From positions 248,001 to 312,000 of the forward strand of contig CM060733.1 in the NCBI GenBank assembly GCA_030704615.1: a DNA stretch of 64,000 nucleotides. The letters are read 5' to 3'. A program made the position numbers and the translations under genes. Under the pieces are notes generated by a model. It was not told the origin of the DNA. It searched no databases and saw only the letters and a program-made list of their open reading frames with translations. This DNA comes from Takakia lepidozioides. Taxonomy: Eukaryota > Streptophyta > Takakiopsida > Takakiales > Takakiaceae. Shown here in pieces: positions 12,770 through 23,284 of this stretch (position 1 is the stretch's first letter; each line of letters opens with the position of its first letter).

Positions 12770-15700
12770 CTAAGTCAGCTTCTTGATACCAGGGAAAGGT
12801 GGGCGGATGGCAATCAGTGGGTCTCCATATCCTACCGGTTCTGCATGTCAGAAACAGAAGGCCTTAGGAAGTAGACCTACTATGTCACCACCATAGCAAC
12901 ATGTTGCATATGAAGAAGTTATACAAGGTGCAGGAAGCATAAGGAGCAACGCCTGCCAATTTGACGATTAAATATGTGTCACTAAGCAGCTCCTGGATAC
13001 AAGAGGCACGTTAACGTCAACTGTTGCAAACCTCTCTTTGGCTACCATAAATACGAGAGGCAATAAAAACATGTGTGCAACGAAAAAGAGACTGACCTCC
13101 ATCTTTCCACAAGACCTTCACAACCTCACCTGAGGTTTCAGCCTGCAGTGATCAGTTTCAAAACTTAGTCTTCACACTAAGACAGTCATTTGGCCATCTC
13201 AAGTTTGCATAACTGCCTTCAACGAGGGAGTGCTCAATGTTTTCAGGCTTGTTCACTCACTCTAGGAAACTCAGAATTTTCAAAAGGGCTGGGTTCTGAA
13301 GCCCACTAAAGTTTGGTTAGTGCACATAATCTTAAACACATACTGTGCTTAACCTGAAAGGGCGCTTAAATAACAACTTTCTCTGTACACCACATTTGGA
13401 GACCTGCCTCAAGAGAGGAACATATAATCTCAAGAACACCTTCTTAGCCTGAAAAATTTCAGGCATCTTAAGTCAATCGTCTTTCCATATAGGAAGACTC
13501 TGCCTACCTCCACAGGTTGCTGGGTTCCTAGCTGCTCCAAGTAGCATACCACTTCACCCTCTTGAATCATATGTCCCTGCCATGCCATCCAACCACTGCC
13601 TCAACCCCCCGACTATTTTCCACCTGACAATTGCACATAAGATAGGCCTTGTAGAAACGTAAGTTTGTCCAAGTGTTACTTTCCTTTCAGAAGATGCACA
13701 TGAGTACACCAATAGAGCATTTCTGTGGTGATGATAAAACGAGAGCTCATTGGACAATGAGAGAAAATAAACGGACAGCTGTTACTAGAGCAATGACTCG
13801 ATCTTCAATTCTAGCTTGAACTGAAATCTATCTAAACATGCAGCTCATGTGACCATACAAATGTAAAAGAAAGAGTAACTTGATTTGAATACCAAGCTAC
13901 ATCTTGACGTTCATTATAGTTTGGTAGTAAGATTACACCAGTAGGTTTGATGAAAGGTCACACTTGCAGGGCACAGAATGCTCTGCAGAGGATAATCCAA
14001 AGCACAGTTCAATTACAAGAAAAGGCAGTTTAGCATAAAAGGGATCTTCTTAATAAAAGAAATCTGTGCCGCTGTGTAGGTTCAAATCGAACTATTCTGG
14101 TATGGCAGAAGAACCTAAGGGAGACTCAAGGTCTTCCAAAAACAGAAAGTCCAGAGCAGCAAAATGACGAGTGCATAGTCTTCTCCTTACATCAATTCAA
14201 CGATACCATGCGGACACACAGAAGGAAACATGTACAAACCCAGGCATTAGCACAGGCCTCATTCATCTCTATGTCGGAATGTCTCACCTCCTGGCATAGT
14301 GGCTTGCCAGTTTGGCCTTTGACAGTACGCCCCTTCCTAAAGAAGCCAACCTGCCCAACCAAGAATATACATCACTGTGAGATATGAGCAAATATCAGAC
14401 AGCAGGCAATCACCCACCTGAATCCAACAACTGATTACATAACTTTCACTTAAGCTCAAGATTCTCCAATGTGTGCCAGGCAAACAATGCTGTAAATATT
14501 AAACTGCAATCCTGTAGCCAGGAGAACACAGGCACCTATAACCATACACCGAGACACGGAATGATTTTCAAAGAAGAGAGTGATTACCTTGGGAGAGGTA
14601 ATAAAGAGCAGGCCTGCATCAGCGGCTGCTTCCAAGAGCCCATAGAGTGATGCTGGTTTGGAGGTGGACGATGAGGCCAGAACCAGACTGGAGGTACTGT
14701 AATGTGACTTGGATGAGGCTGGCACAGAGGGTGCAGGGGTGGAGTCAACCTTGGAATTGCTAGGCACTGGAGGTGGTACAGCAGCTGCTACAGTGGGTGG
14801 AGCAACTGTACCCTTTGGTTTAGCAATGTCTCTCTTCATATGCAGTGTGAAGGGTCCAACCTGCCCACCTTTCATGCTCCAATTTAGCAAAGCGGGAAGT
14901 ACAGACCAAATATTCTCGCCAACAGCTGATGCATGTGAACAATAATTGTGATCTCCCAAATATACAATGGTATGAGTCTAGTCCAATGTACTGCAACCAC
15001 AAAAGTCGAAGAATTGAGTGTCTAAGCTTTCTCTGCTATGTGTGACTTGATTTGATAGTGAACCATTGGGCATTTGTGGAGATGCCAGCTCACCTTTAGT
15101 TTTAGTTCAGCAATACTTGTCTCGTCGCAAACTTCCATCAGCAATGATTGTACCTGTGTGATCATCGTTTGAGGTTAAGACTCTCAAGCCATTTCTGCAG
15201 AGCCCAAGGACCTACTGTACACATGATTAGGAGCTTTAGAGATAGCATCTCCATCAAACATATTTTAGCACCACTACTTTGCTAGGATGCAGCAGTTATT
15301 TTGTGCTATGTCTCTATCCAGTTGTTTGGAGCTTGAAAGTCTGGCACTGCAATGAAGAACATGATCACGGAGTAACAACCTTCACATTGTGTTGTCACTC
15401 TCAGACAACTACAATAGAGAAAAACATGTGTTAATACCACTAGTTTGCTAGGATCCAGCAGTTATTCCTGGTACCTCTCCATCAAGTTGCTTTGACTTTG
15501 AAAGAACTGTTTGGAATTTGCTATGGGTGTATAATATTGAAGCAGATTTCAGGTTGTCACTCACCTCAAATGCATTTGGAGTAAGAGGGCTCAGGTCTTC
15601 TTCAGCTTCCTCTTTTGCTGCTTTGTCTGAAACAGAAATCTCTGCAATAGCAAGAGCTCTAAAATTGGACAGCACAATCAAGAGGATTATGATACTCTTC

Positions 15701-17227
15701 CTGTCAGCTTGTAAGGTCACTAACTGTACCATTCCCAGACTTAATCGCCTTACAATGTCTTGTTACAGTACTTGGGCAGTGCTCATTTTGCAAGAGTATA
15801 CCAGCTGCTGGTGACATCATAAGAAGAAGGGATTCAAAGTTCCGCACACAAAGTAGAAGCAAACACGTACCCTCAGAAGCTGTCAAATAGGAGCAGACAC
15901 AAAGTGAATGAGAGTTTCTGCTGGAGGGCCTCCAGAAAGGATAGGCAACCTGCAGCTGCACAGAGTTTCCAGCCACACCCAGCCTGGTAGAGGCTACTGC
16001 CTGCATGCCAGGCACTCCATTGCTGCTCTTACTTGAGAGGCCTTGCACCTTTAATGAAGCATTTGCTGCACCAGCTGCCACAACCCCACAAACTTCACCC
16101 TGTATAATTGGTTCCATAATTCATATACAGTCTCTAAGCTTACACGAATGGTAACAACTGGCATATAAATGATGATGGACGAATTGTTATGTTTGAGGCA
16201 ACAATCATATGACGAGAATTACGAAACTACTACTCTACAATTTATGTTAGGCATTCAACTTTGGGCTCCACAAGACAGTGATGTCTCTGCAGTGAAAATC
16301 AGTCACAAGTGGTTGCACTTCTCATCCAAGTATTGTTGATTAAAATGTACTGCACACATTCAACATCGACTTCTCTTTCTGCAAAATCGACTAAACTTTT
16401 AAAGGATACGGATGGACTTCGTGGAGAGACCAAGTAATTCGTATCACATTCATATTCAAATTCTTACTGCCCTCACATTTATATGAATTAAGTTCTTATG
16501 AATTCATATTCTAGGCGAAGGATGAGAGCGAAAGCCATCATCGCAACCAAGGACGAGGGCGCTAAGAATCCAGTTGACCCAAACTCGCAAAGACGTACTA
16601 CTTTGTGCACAAGGAAGAAGGAAGAGAGAAGGGGCACCCACTTCTACCATTGTGTCGCTACCGACACTTCTATAAAAGAAGTGCAGAATAACGAAAATGA
16701 TATGCATAATCCCCAGTGGACGGATGCCAGGGAGAAAGGTGTACTGAGGCTTTTGAATGACACCCATAACTTGTGTCTCGTCCGGTCATGACAGTGGCCT
16801 TGGTCGCCTGGCCAAGAAGTGATTACTACTATTTGCAGCAGCGTATGTTAGCAGAATCGCGCATTCTGGTGTCAGGTAATGTTGACGAGACGACTTGTCC
16901 GATATCATGTTATACTGGTGTAAGCAGAATTCCTCTGGAACCGGAGAAGCACTCCCTTGTTGCCTCCCCTTGTTGTCTACTTCTGTTCTTCTCTTGGTTC
17001 AGTCCTACTACCTATGGTTTTTCTGTTCTGAAACGATTTCCGCACGTACTGTGGTACACACCCTCACGCATGAGCAGAATTCAGGTATTCAAAGGAAGAA
17101 GGGACGCGCAAGGGGTCATCCTTACAAGGTTAAATTCTACAGACCCACACACACGAGACAGAGACAGAGACAGAGACAGAGAGCGCTAACCGTAAACTGA
17201 TGAAGCAAGAGAGGTTGCCATCGCCAT
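12770..17227 (-). CDS. BADC: BADC: biotin/lipoyl attachment domain-containing protein, plastid acetyl-CoA carboxylase regulator
   Basis: BADC proteins resemble the biotin carboxyl carrier protein (BCCP) but lack the biotinylated lysine; they join plastid heteromeric acetyl-CoA carboxylase in place of BCCP and restrain fatty-acid synthesis. Exons assembled by splice sites and phase: 17227-17198 (tentative, MAMATSLASS), 16099-15871, 15641-15565, 15153-15094, 14860-14588, 14350-14288, 13576-13508, 13142-13097 and 12840-12770 (TAG), about 305 residues. Order of parts: Ser-rich transit peptide; EVCDETSIAELKLK and FTLHMKRDIAK; Pro/Ser linker; LLFITSPK, VGFFRKGRTVKGQTGKPLC; then EGEVVCYLEQLGTQQPVE, SGEVVKVLWKDG and EPVGYGDPLIAI. 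Where BCCP has the AMKM biotinylation motif this protein has LEQLGT, which defines BADC. All junctions from exon 2 onward agree in phase. The first exon uses a weak donor; translation could instead begin at the ATG at 16117. Confidence 0.85.
15267..15505. repeat. Diverged duplication inside a BADC intron
   Basis: About 15267-15334 and 15438-15505 share a ~68-bp segment (TTTGCTAGGAT, CAGCAGTTATT and a CTTTGAAAG/GCTTGAAAG end), offset by about 171 bp. Both lie in the intron between the exons ending at 15565 and starting at 15153. It is an old local duplication with no visible coding content. Confidence 0.55.
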
Positions 17228-18418
17228 TGCCACCGGACACGAGCTTCAACGACTCAGCACTTGGGCGCCTGGCTACTCTGACGAGCTTAGTAATGCGAAA
17301 GGGATGGTTGGGGAGGCAGGCACTGCAACCGAGGATACTAGAGCGACGGATCTCTCAATGCAGCACGAGCCGTGCGGAATGTTAGTCGCACGGAGAGAGG
17401 GACCCAGTTCTTTTTCACTGTCCCTCTTCACTCACTTGTTCACTGCCCTCCTGCCCAACAAGCCTCTTGTGTAAAAACACTGGGACCAAAACCTGTGCAC
17501 AAACGACTAAACAGAAGCCGACAGACTCTGTTAACTCTCTCTCTTTACCCAGACTCTGATTTGCAGCAACTGTGTTGGTGATTGCATTAGCATTGAGTAA
17601 GTTAAGCACGCTTTGCCATCATTATTTCCCGGGGGCAGTGTAGGTTCAAGAATGGACTCAGATTTTCTAGTCCAATTGTTTTCAAGTTGTGAGGAATGTG
17701 GTGACAGACCAAGTAATCATTTACAGATACTCTTATTAGATTTCATGGGGCCAGGGCTTTGGTGGGATTGAGCCTCACCGTTGAGTGATGTTGATGGCTT
17801 GCTTGATGACATAAGAATTGGGAGGCGGTAAGTGTAACAACCTGGATTGAAATCTCTTGACAGTGGTAAAGAGAAATGTGGGACCGATTGGTAGTTCACA
17901 TCCGGTCCACACACTTGTTTAGAACTCATCAATACTTGAAATGATTTCAAATGTATGGAGGTTGCTTTCACTTTGCATTGCACAAAAGGGCCTTGGCAGG
18001 TCCAGCAACTCTACACCAAGGCCTTCATACACAAGGGGCTTTGAAGTAGCTCTAATATACACAGGATAACTATCCATAGAGATTTTTGTTCGTATGGTTC
18101 TTCAGTCTGCGATCAGAATGGATCCTTCCACTAGTCACTCCTCCATGATCCCACCAAAGAAATTCGACCCTACTATGGAAGCAAACAAGGGTCACAAGTG
18201 AAGGCTATCAAAGCCATTTCTACTTCTATGTTGCAGATATTATGAGCCCAAGTTGGTTTCCAAAGTCGAGCTAGTACAATGTAAATACACAGCCGCACAG
18301 GCAGCTTCTACGCCATCTTGTTGCTGACAGTAAATCTGCAAGTTAAGTACAGGCCTCATGTGGAACCTGCAGTACGCAAATTATAATACAACAATTTGCC
18401 AACCTCCATGACTGACGA
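17228..18418. other. Intergenic DNA between the BADC and fibrillin genes
   Basis: This stretch probably combines the BADC promoter/5' UTR with the 3' UTR of the fibrillin gene; both are transcribed leftward. A GACAGA microsatellite at about 17157-17180 lies just to the left, in the presumed first BADC intron. I see no further gene. Confidence 0.4.
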
Positions 18419-20850
18419 TCATGCCCTCCTTTTAAAAACAAAGAGAGAGCCTCGCGATCCCCTTCCAAGCCTCACAACATCATCAAGGTATACGATGGCA
18501 AGTTTAACAGTGCTGTTGCCTCCATATTGCAACTTAAATGACCCCAACTGCACAGTGGGTGGCTCAAATGTAACTTCTACCCATTTGCTGTCGAGTAGTT
18601 TAAGCTTACCTACAAAAATCAGGCAAACAGAAGCATGCTCACAATCGTGTATCGACAGACTGGATGGTATCAAGTCAAACAAGCTAATTGACTGGTACAA
18701 GGCAACTCAGCACACTACAGATTGTCTTCATTGCGTTCAGCCAAAGAGTGCACAGAGGAGAGGAGGGGACGAGAGTAAGATGATCTGAGGTCTTCCTCCT
18801 TCAAGAGAGAATCCATTTCAGCCAGCACTAGGTGTACAACTCAGCTAGCAACTAATTATTTTAGCCCATGCTCCAGAGGGAGGGGGTGGTGCTTTCATAA
18901 CAGTAGCAAGGTGTTACTAGAGCCAAGTACTCAAACAAGGGCACATGTAGAAGCCCTTGGTTTGCAAAAGTATTCATAGATTCAGAGTAGTGATAGAGGT
19001 CTCCACTCTCTGCATGCTGGCATACTAAGCAGCACTTCAAAGTGCTTCAAGAGCCTGAGTGAGTCTGTTGCTAGTGGCCATAATTCAGCAGTAAGGTGAC
19101 TGCTCCTTCAGCTCTTGCCTGCTCATCTCCCAAATGAGGAGAGCAGCCAGGGCCTCTACACATTTAGGGCAGTTGCTGTAGGTTAGGACCTAGGGAAAAC
19201 CCTAAATTAGTCACCCTGTTTCCCATTTTCCCATTCTGTTCAGGGCCCAAAAAATTCTTGACAGAATAACATGATCAGACAGATCGTCAGTGGTGTTACC
19301 AGCATTCAAGGAAAGAGAATGTACTCATACCGTTCCCTGCGAATGTTGGCTTGCCATAGCCTTACGGCACCCAGAGGAGAGAGAGAGAGAGCCCAATACG
19401 TTCCAGTTTTTGGTGTATGCTCATCTAGAAAGCATGAGGATGATTCCAGCAATACTGCTCTAGCCCTCTAGCTGGCAACTTATGTGCCGATTGTGGCTGT
19501 GGTTGCACTGCCACTAACATTGCTCAAGAACACGGTCAGAAAAAAGAGAGGAAGAGACGGACCTTGCAATGTAACTTTGCCATCAAACAGACCAAACGCT
19601 GCAAAACTGACTTTGTTAATTACCCCATTAGGGGCAGCAATGGTTTGAACCATCTCCCTTGTCTTCATAACAGTGCGCCCCAGCAGGCTGCGGTAGTAGC
19701 CACCAGGAGCTGTAGGGTTGCTGCTGTAGGCCACGTCCCAGTCTACTCACACCAACCACCTCGGTCAGGCACTTGCACCTCTATTTTCCCACGGCATGCC
19801 ACCGTGCCCAAACATCAGTTAGTTGGAACCTCAAGTACAAACATCACAGCTCTGTCAGCCACAATACCCAACTGAACATCCACAACTCAAATGTAATGCA
19901 TGTTGACACTGACAAGCCACTGCAGCACCTTGCTAATGTCATAAAATCCTTGAGGCTACTTCAAACAGATGTTCACTCAGGGAGATTTCACAACTCACGT
20001 GAACAGAACCACGGCCCCTGTCTGCCTCCCCAGACCAAGCGCAGAGTCTGTGCCGAGAGAATACCGGAAGCAAACTCTGGGGACATCATCTGCCTATCTG
20101 CAATGTACTCAGAAAGAAGTGCAACCCATGTCCTCCCTCACAATCTCACCTCCAAAAATTAGGGGACTTTCAAGCGGCTGAGGAATGCAGAAGTTCTCCA
20201 ATTTACTGACAACCTCCGCAACTGCAGCTTGTTCTTGCTGTCCAATCTGCGTTCCTCTATCTGTCCCCTCTACCTGCACAAATGCATCATCTTTCAATTC
20301 AATCTCACCTCCCCACCGTGAAAGGAGGAGAAGTAGGCCATCTCCAACTGAAGGGTTTTGAAGATCACAAAGAATAACGAGTCAATTGTGAGCCCCCATG
20401 TGAAACACTGCACAATTTGATGAGCTCGACATGCGGGCAAGTGCATATAGGAAACTCAACAGGTGTTGCTATAGTTTTCCTCACGTTCTCTGGTCCACCC
20501 ATAGTTGCTTTTGCCCATTTTCTCTGTGCCACAAGTACAATTTGGAAGTACAATATTCCGTCGGACAATTTTTCCACACGAAGACACATCGTGAGACAAA
20601 CGAGATGGAGAAGATGTGTGCAGACCAGGGCGAGAAGAGTGCTGACAAGAGCAGCGGGAGAAGCATTGGTCTCCACTATCGACGCCACCACTTGCATGCA
20701 TTGCCTTTGCTCCCTTCTGGGCAGTACTAGCCCGTGCTTCCCACTGTTCCGGCCTCCAAAGCAGAGTCCCGTGGGTCGGGATCCCTTCCAAGTACATGAG
20801 ATGTGCTCAAAAGAGGAGAGCGGCAGCGACAAACACTGCATGCTTGCCAT
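18419..20850 (-). CDS. Plastid-lipid-associated protein (PAP/fibrillin family), four exons
   Basis: Fibrillins are plastoglobule and thylakoid proteins that bind lipids and help in stress tolerance and plastid lipid metabolism. Exons: 20850-20626, 20273-20150, 19742-19563 and 18609-18419 (TGA), about 239 residues, all phases consistent. The first exon is a transit-peptide-like start (MASMQCLSLPLSSFEHIS). Exons 1 and 2 join to give STLLALVEGTDRG, the hallmark fibrillin N-terminal helix. Exon 3 gives WDVAYSSNPTAPGGYYRS, MKTREMVQTI and NKVSFAAFGLFDGKVTLQ. The last exon gives KWVEVTFEPPTVQLGSF, LQYGG and the C-terminal signature VYLDDVVRLGRGSRGSLFVF. The exon-1 donor (CTG|gtctgc) is weak but gives the only join that restores the motif. 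I cannot assign the fibrillin subgroup. Telo-box-like repeats lie just upstream. Confidence 0.85.
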
Positions 20851-20890
20851 GGCAGCAGCACTGTGTTCGACTAGCTACTCACAGCTATCA

Positions 20891-20938
20891 TTCTAAACCC
20901 CATTCTAAACCCTAGACGCTCAACCCTAACTAAACCCT
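20891..20938 (-). promoter_or_regulatory. Cluster of telo-box-like repeats upstream of the fibrillin gene
   Basis: Four CTAAACCC/AACCCTAA-type units are packed into about 48 bp, 40-90 bp before the fibrillin ATG at 20850. Short telomere-like promoter motifs are known in plant nuclear genes. The placement supports a promoter or 5' UTR role, which is inferred. Confidence 0.45.
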
Positions 20939-21239
20939 CACAATCATCCCATCTGCTACTTTCTATGTGAGAAAACAGCCTACAGGCCAACTACCCTGCA
21001 ACGGTAACCTCCGGCGGCCTCCAACACTCGCCGGCGACGGAAGCCCAAAAGAGCCACTCTGGAAAAGATTCCAAAATACCATGGACCTGAAGACAAGATG
21101 CCAAAAACCATAGGACTTGGGAAGAATATTCTTTGATCTCAAGATAAGATTCTCTTTTCAACGACATTATTAAGAGAATCTCTTTTATCCTCAAGGAAAG
21201 ATCCTTTTATGCTCGAGACAAGATTCTCTTGGGCTTGAC

Positions 21240-21654
21240 ATTGAACCTCAGGCCAAAATACGTATAATACCTTCCAACAAAGTCGTATAAAGTAAATTTA
21301 ATACATATATTTTATTGGCATTTCCTCATCGGTCAGCTTTAAGTAAAAAATTTTAGCCTAAGGACATAAGGCTTGAGGTTGTAAAACCTGGGGCAATTTG
21401 GCTTGGGCGTAGGCTTTGAGGTCGTTTGTCTATAACTAGGCCTTAGGCCCTAAAACTAGATCCGAGGCCACATGACCTCAGGCCCTAAAACCCTAGGCCA
21501 CATGTATATAATATGTTTTTAATATTTTCGGAAAATTGGGGAACAAAGACGGGAACCGCCCGGTTTAGGGCAGCTCAAGGCCAGAGTTTTGTCGCTGCGC
21601 GGCAGAGGAGCTCTTCCCAGATCGAGAGAGTACACCAAGCAAACTCTGGTCTTG
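21240..21654 (+). repeat. Left terminal inverted repeat of the 5.5-kb element
   Basis: The inner boundary at 21654 is sharp: ...AAACTCTGGTCTTG, mirrored by CAAGACCAGAGTTTG at 26393. The outer 200 bp is a degenerate array of ggcc/cctagg/ctcagg words and is harder to align. The outer end is an estimate. Confidence 0.65.
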
Positions 21655-21814
21655 TGTGTCATGTCTGAGGGCTTCATTGCATACCACTGATCCTCTTTCA
21701 AAGGAACAACCGCTTGACTGTCCAGGCTTTGCAGGTAACAGTGAGCTCATTCGATCCTTTGCTGTCTTCCACGGTGCCATGTTTATGATTCCATGGAGAT
21801 TTTCATTCCTGCAG

Positions 21815-22003
21815 AGTTTGTTCGGCTTTTGTGCATGGCATTGCTGTAGCAAGCGCCCCAGCTGAAACCAAGGAACTTGGCCTGCAGAATCAGAAGCTTG
21901 AAGTCACAGCGGGTGGAAGCTTGTCTTCCAAGTTTTTGGCAGCAGATGACACTGCAGCGCGGAAAAGAATGCTCTGCTCGGAAGAAGGCTCTGATCCAAC
22001 TAG
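21815..22003 (+). pseudogene. Possible captured exon, unrecognised family
   Basis: Between an acceptor (tttcattcctgcag) and a donor (CTAG|gtagtg) one frame is open for about 62 codons. It includes ASAPAETKELGLQNQKLEVT and FLAADDTAARKRMLCSEEGS, which read like real protein rather than random sequence. It lies just inside the left TIR of the 5.5-kb element. I do not recognise the family, and no partner exon was found nearby, so it may be a captured fragment. Confidence 0.4.
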
Positions 22004-22891
22004 GTAGTGCACTTCCAAATTCATGTCTTGAACCCTGTATTTTGGTAGACCCTGCTAAAAATGCCGCTTTTGCTGTCTGATACTCCTCTAACGAGAAGCA
22101 AGCAATCTTGCACAACAATAGGCCCACTCATTATGTTCAATTTCCCATAGTTGCTATCGGAATCTCCAGGCAAGGATAAGCATTAAAGATGTGTTAGTAA
22201 CCTATGACCAAATAGTAAAAGATCCCATGCAAGGTTCTATGCATCCAGGTTGTGTGAGCAGCAATAAGCTGCAAACTAATCAAGCAACAACTGATAGAAA
22301 CCCTGATAGTTGTGTGTATCTGTGACTTGGCAGAGGACTGGGCATAAATGACATTTGGTGGGTCTCAAAAGTGGGTCCACATCTGAACTTTGTCACTTGG
22401 GGCTGCAAGTTATCGTGATTCAGGGGTGACTCTAACTGAATCACCATTGACAAGGACAGTAGTGGCAAGTAAATTCTACCTTTGGAGAGAAGCTACATGT
22501 GGATGAGAAGCTTTGTTACCAAATTTTGCAAATACAAGATCCATTATGCATAGGTGACTACCATCCATGTATCTGTGTGGTGCCGTGAAGAGCTAATTGG
22601 TGCTTTACATCTCACCATGGGATTGCAGGTGGTGTTTAGGGAAGACACCACTGTGGACGACTTGATTTATGTGATAGAAGGCTAAATACAGCAGTGGTGG
22701 GACTAGCCAACAACTGACAATGCAGTACCTGGACAGTTTCTTTTTTCAAAGGACGTTCATCCAAGAAGCAAGAAAAACACTTTGATGCTGTCATCTTGAC
22801 AGTGAGTTGCAATGCCTTGCTGTCTTTACCCTGTAATTGGCTATATCTGGAAGTGCACCAGTATGCACATTTTCTTTGAGATGTGGAAAAT

Positions 22892-23284
22892 GCAAGAGAT
22901 ATCCGAGAGTAACTGCTGCTCAATCTGATGCTCTGTGAAGTTCCTGGTGTGGTTGGCTTCACTCTCTTGCCAATTAAAGTTATCTCTCTGAAGTACTGAA
23001 TGACTTGGTGAGAAAATGGCAGTCACAGGTTTGACAATATGGATTATTCATTCTGGTTTCTGTTCCAGGAGCATGTTGTCCCTCGAACTTGTTTTCTTAT
23101 GCTGCAATCATCCTCACTCAAACAGACTGCTGCTCAGATGGATTGCAGGGATATCAGCAGATGAGAAGGCAAGACTGCTACACTGTGTTGTTGTAGGTGG
23201 TGGTCCTACAGGGGTGAGCTCAGTGACTTCATCAGGAGAGACGTCTACGGCTAGTTCGGCCGTGTGAAAGATTTTACATTGATG
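22892..23284 (+). pseudogene. Captured exons of a type II (alternative) NAD(P)H dehydrogenase, broken
   Basis: Two exon pieces separated by an intron-like gap (about 22948-23148) match internal NDA-type dehydrogenase sequence. Piece one reads ARDIRE, a stop codon, then LLLNLMLCEVPG. Piece two, after a ttgcag acceptor, reads GISADEKARLLHC followed by VVVGGGPTG, the nucleotide-binding glycine motif. It then shows a small deletion and frame change before GELSDFIRRDVYG, a stop and FGRVKDF. The parent enzymes oxidise NAD(P)H on mitochondrial or other organellar membranes without pumping protons. Both stops and the deletion make this a non-functional fragment. The retained intron shows that the capture was of genomic DNA, not cDNA. 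Confidence 0.75.

Noticed and set aside
16498-16791. 97-codon plus-strand frame
   Set aside because: It lies in the presumed first BADC intron, has no motif and no partner exon.
20365-20625. Read-through of fibrillin exon 1 as one 161-residue protein
   Set aside because: Ending exon 1 at 20626 and joining 20273 restores the conserved ALVEGTDRG motif; the extension beyond it has no fibrillin resemblance.
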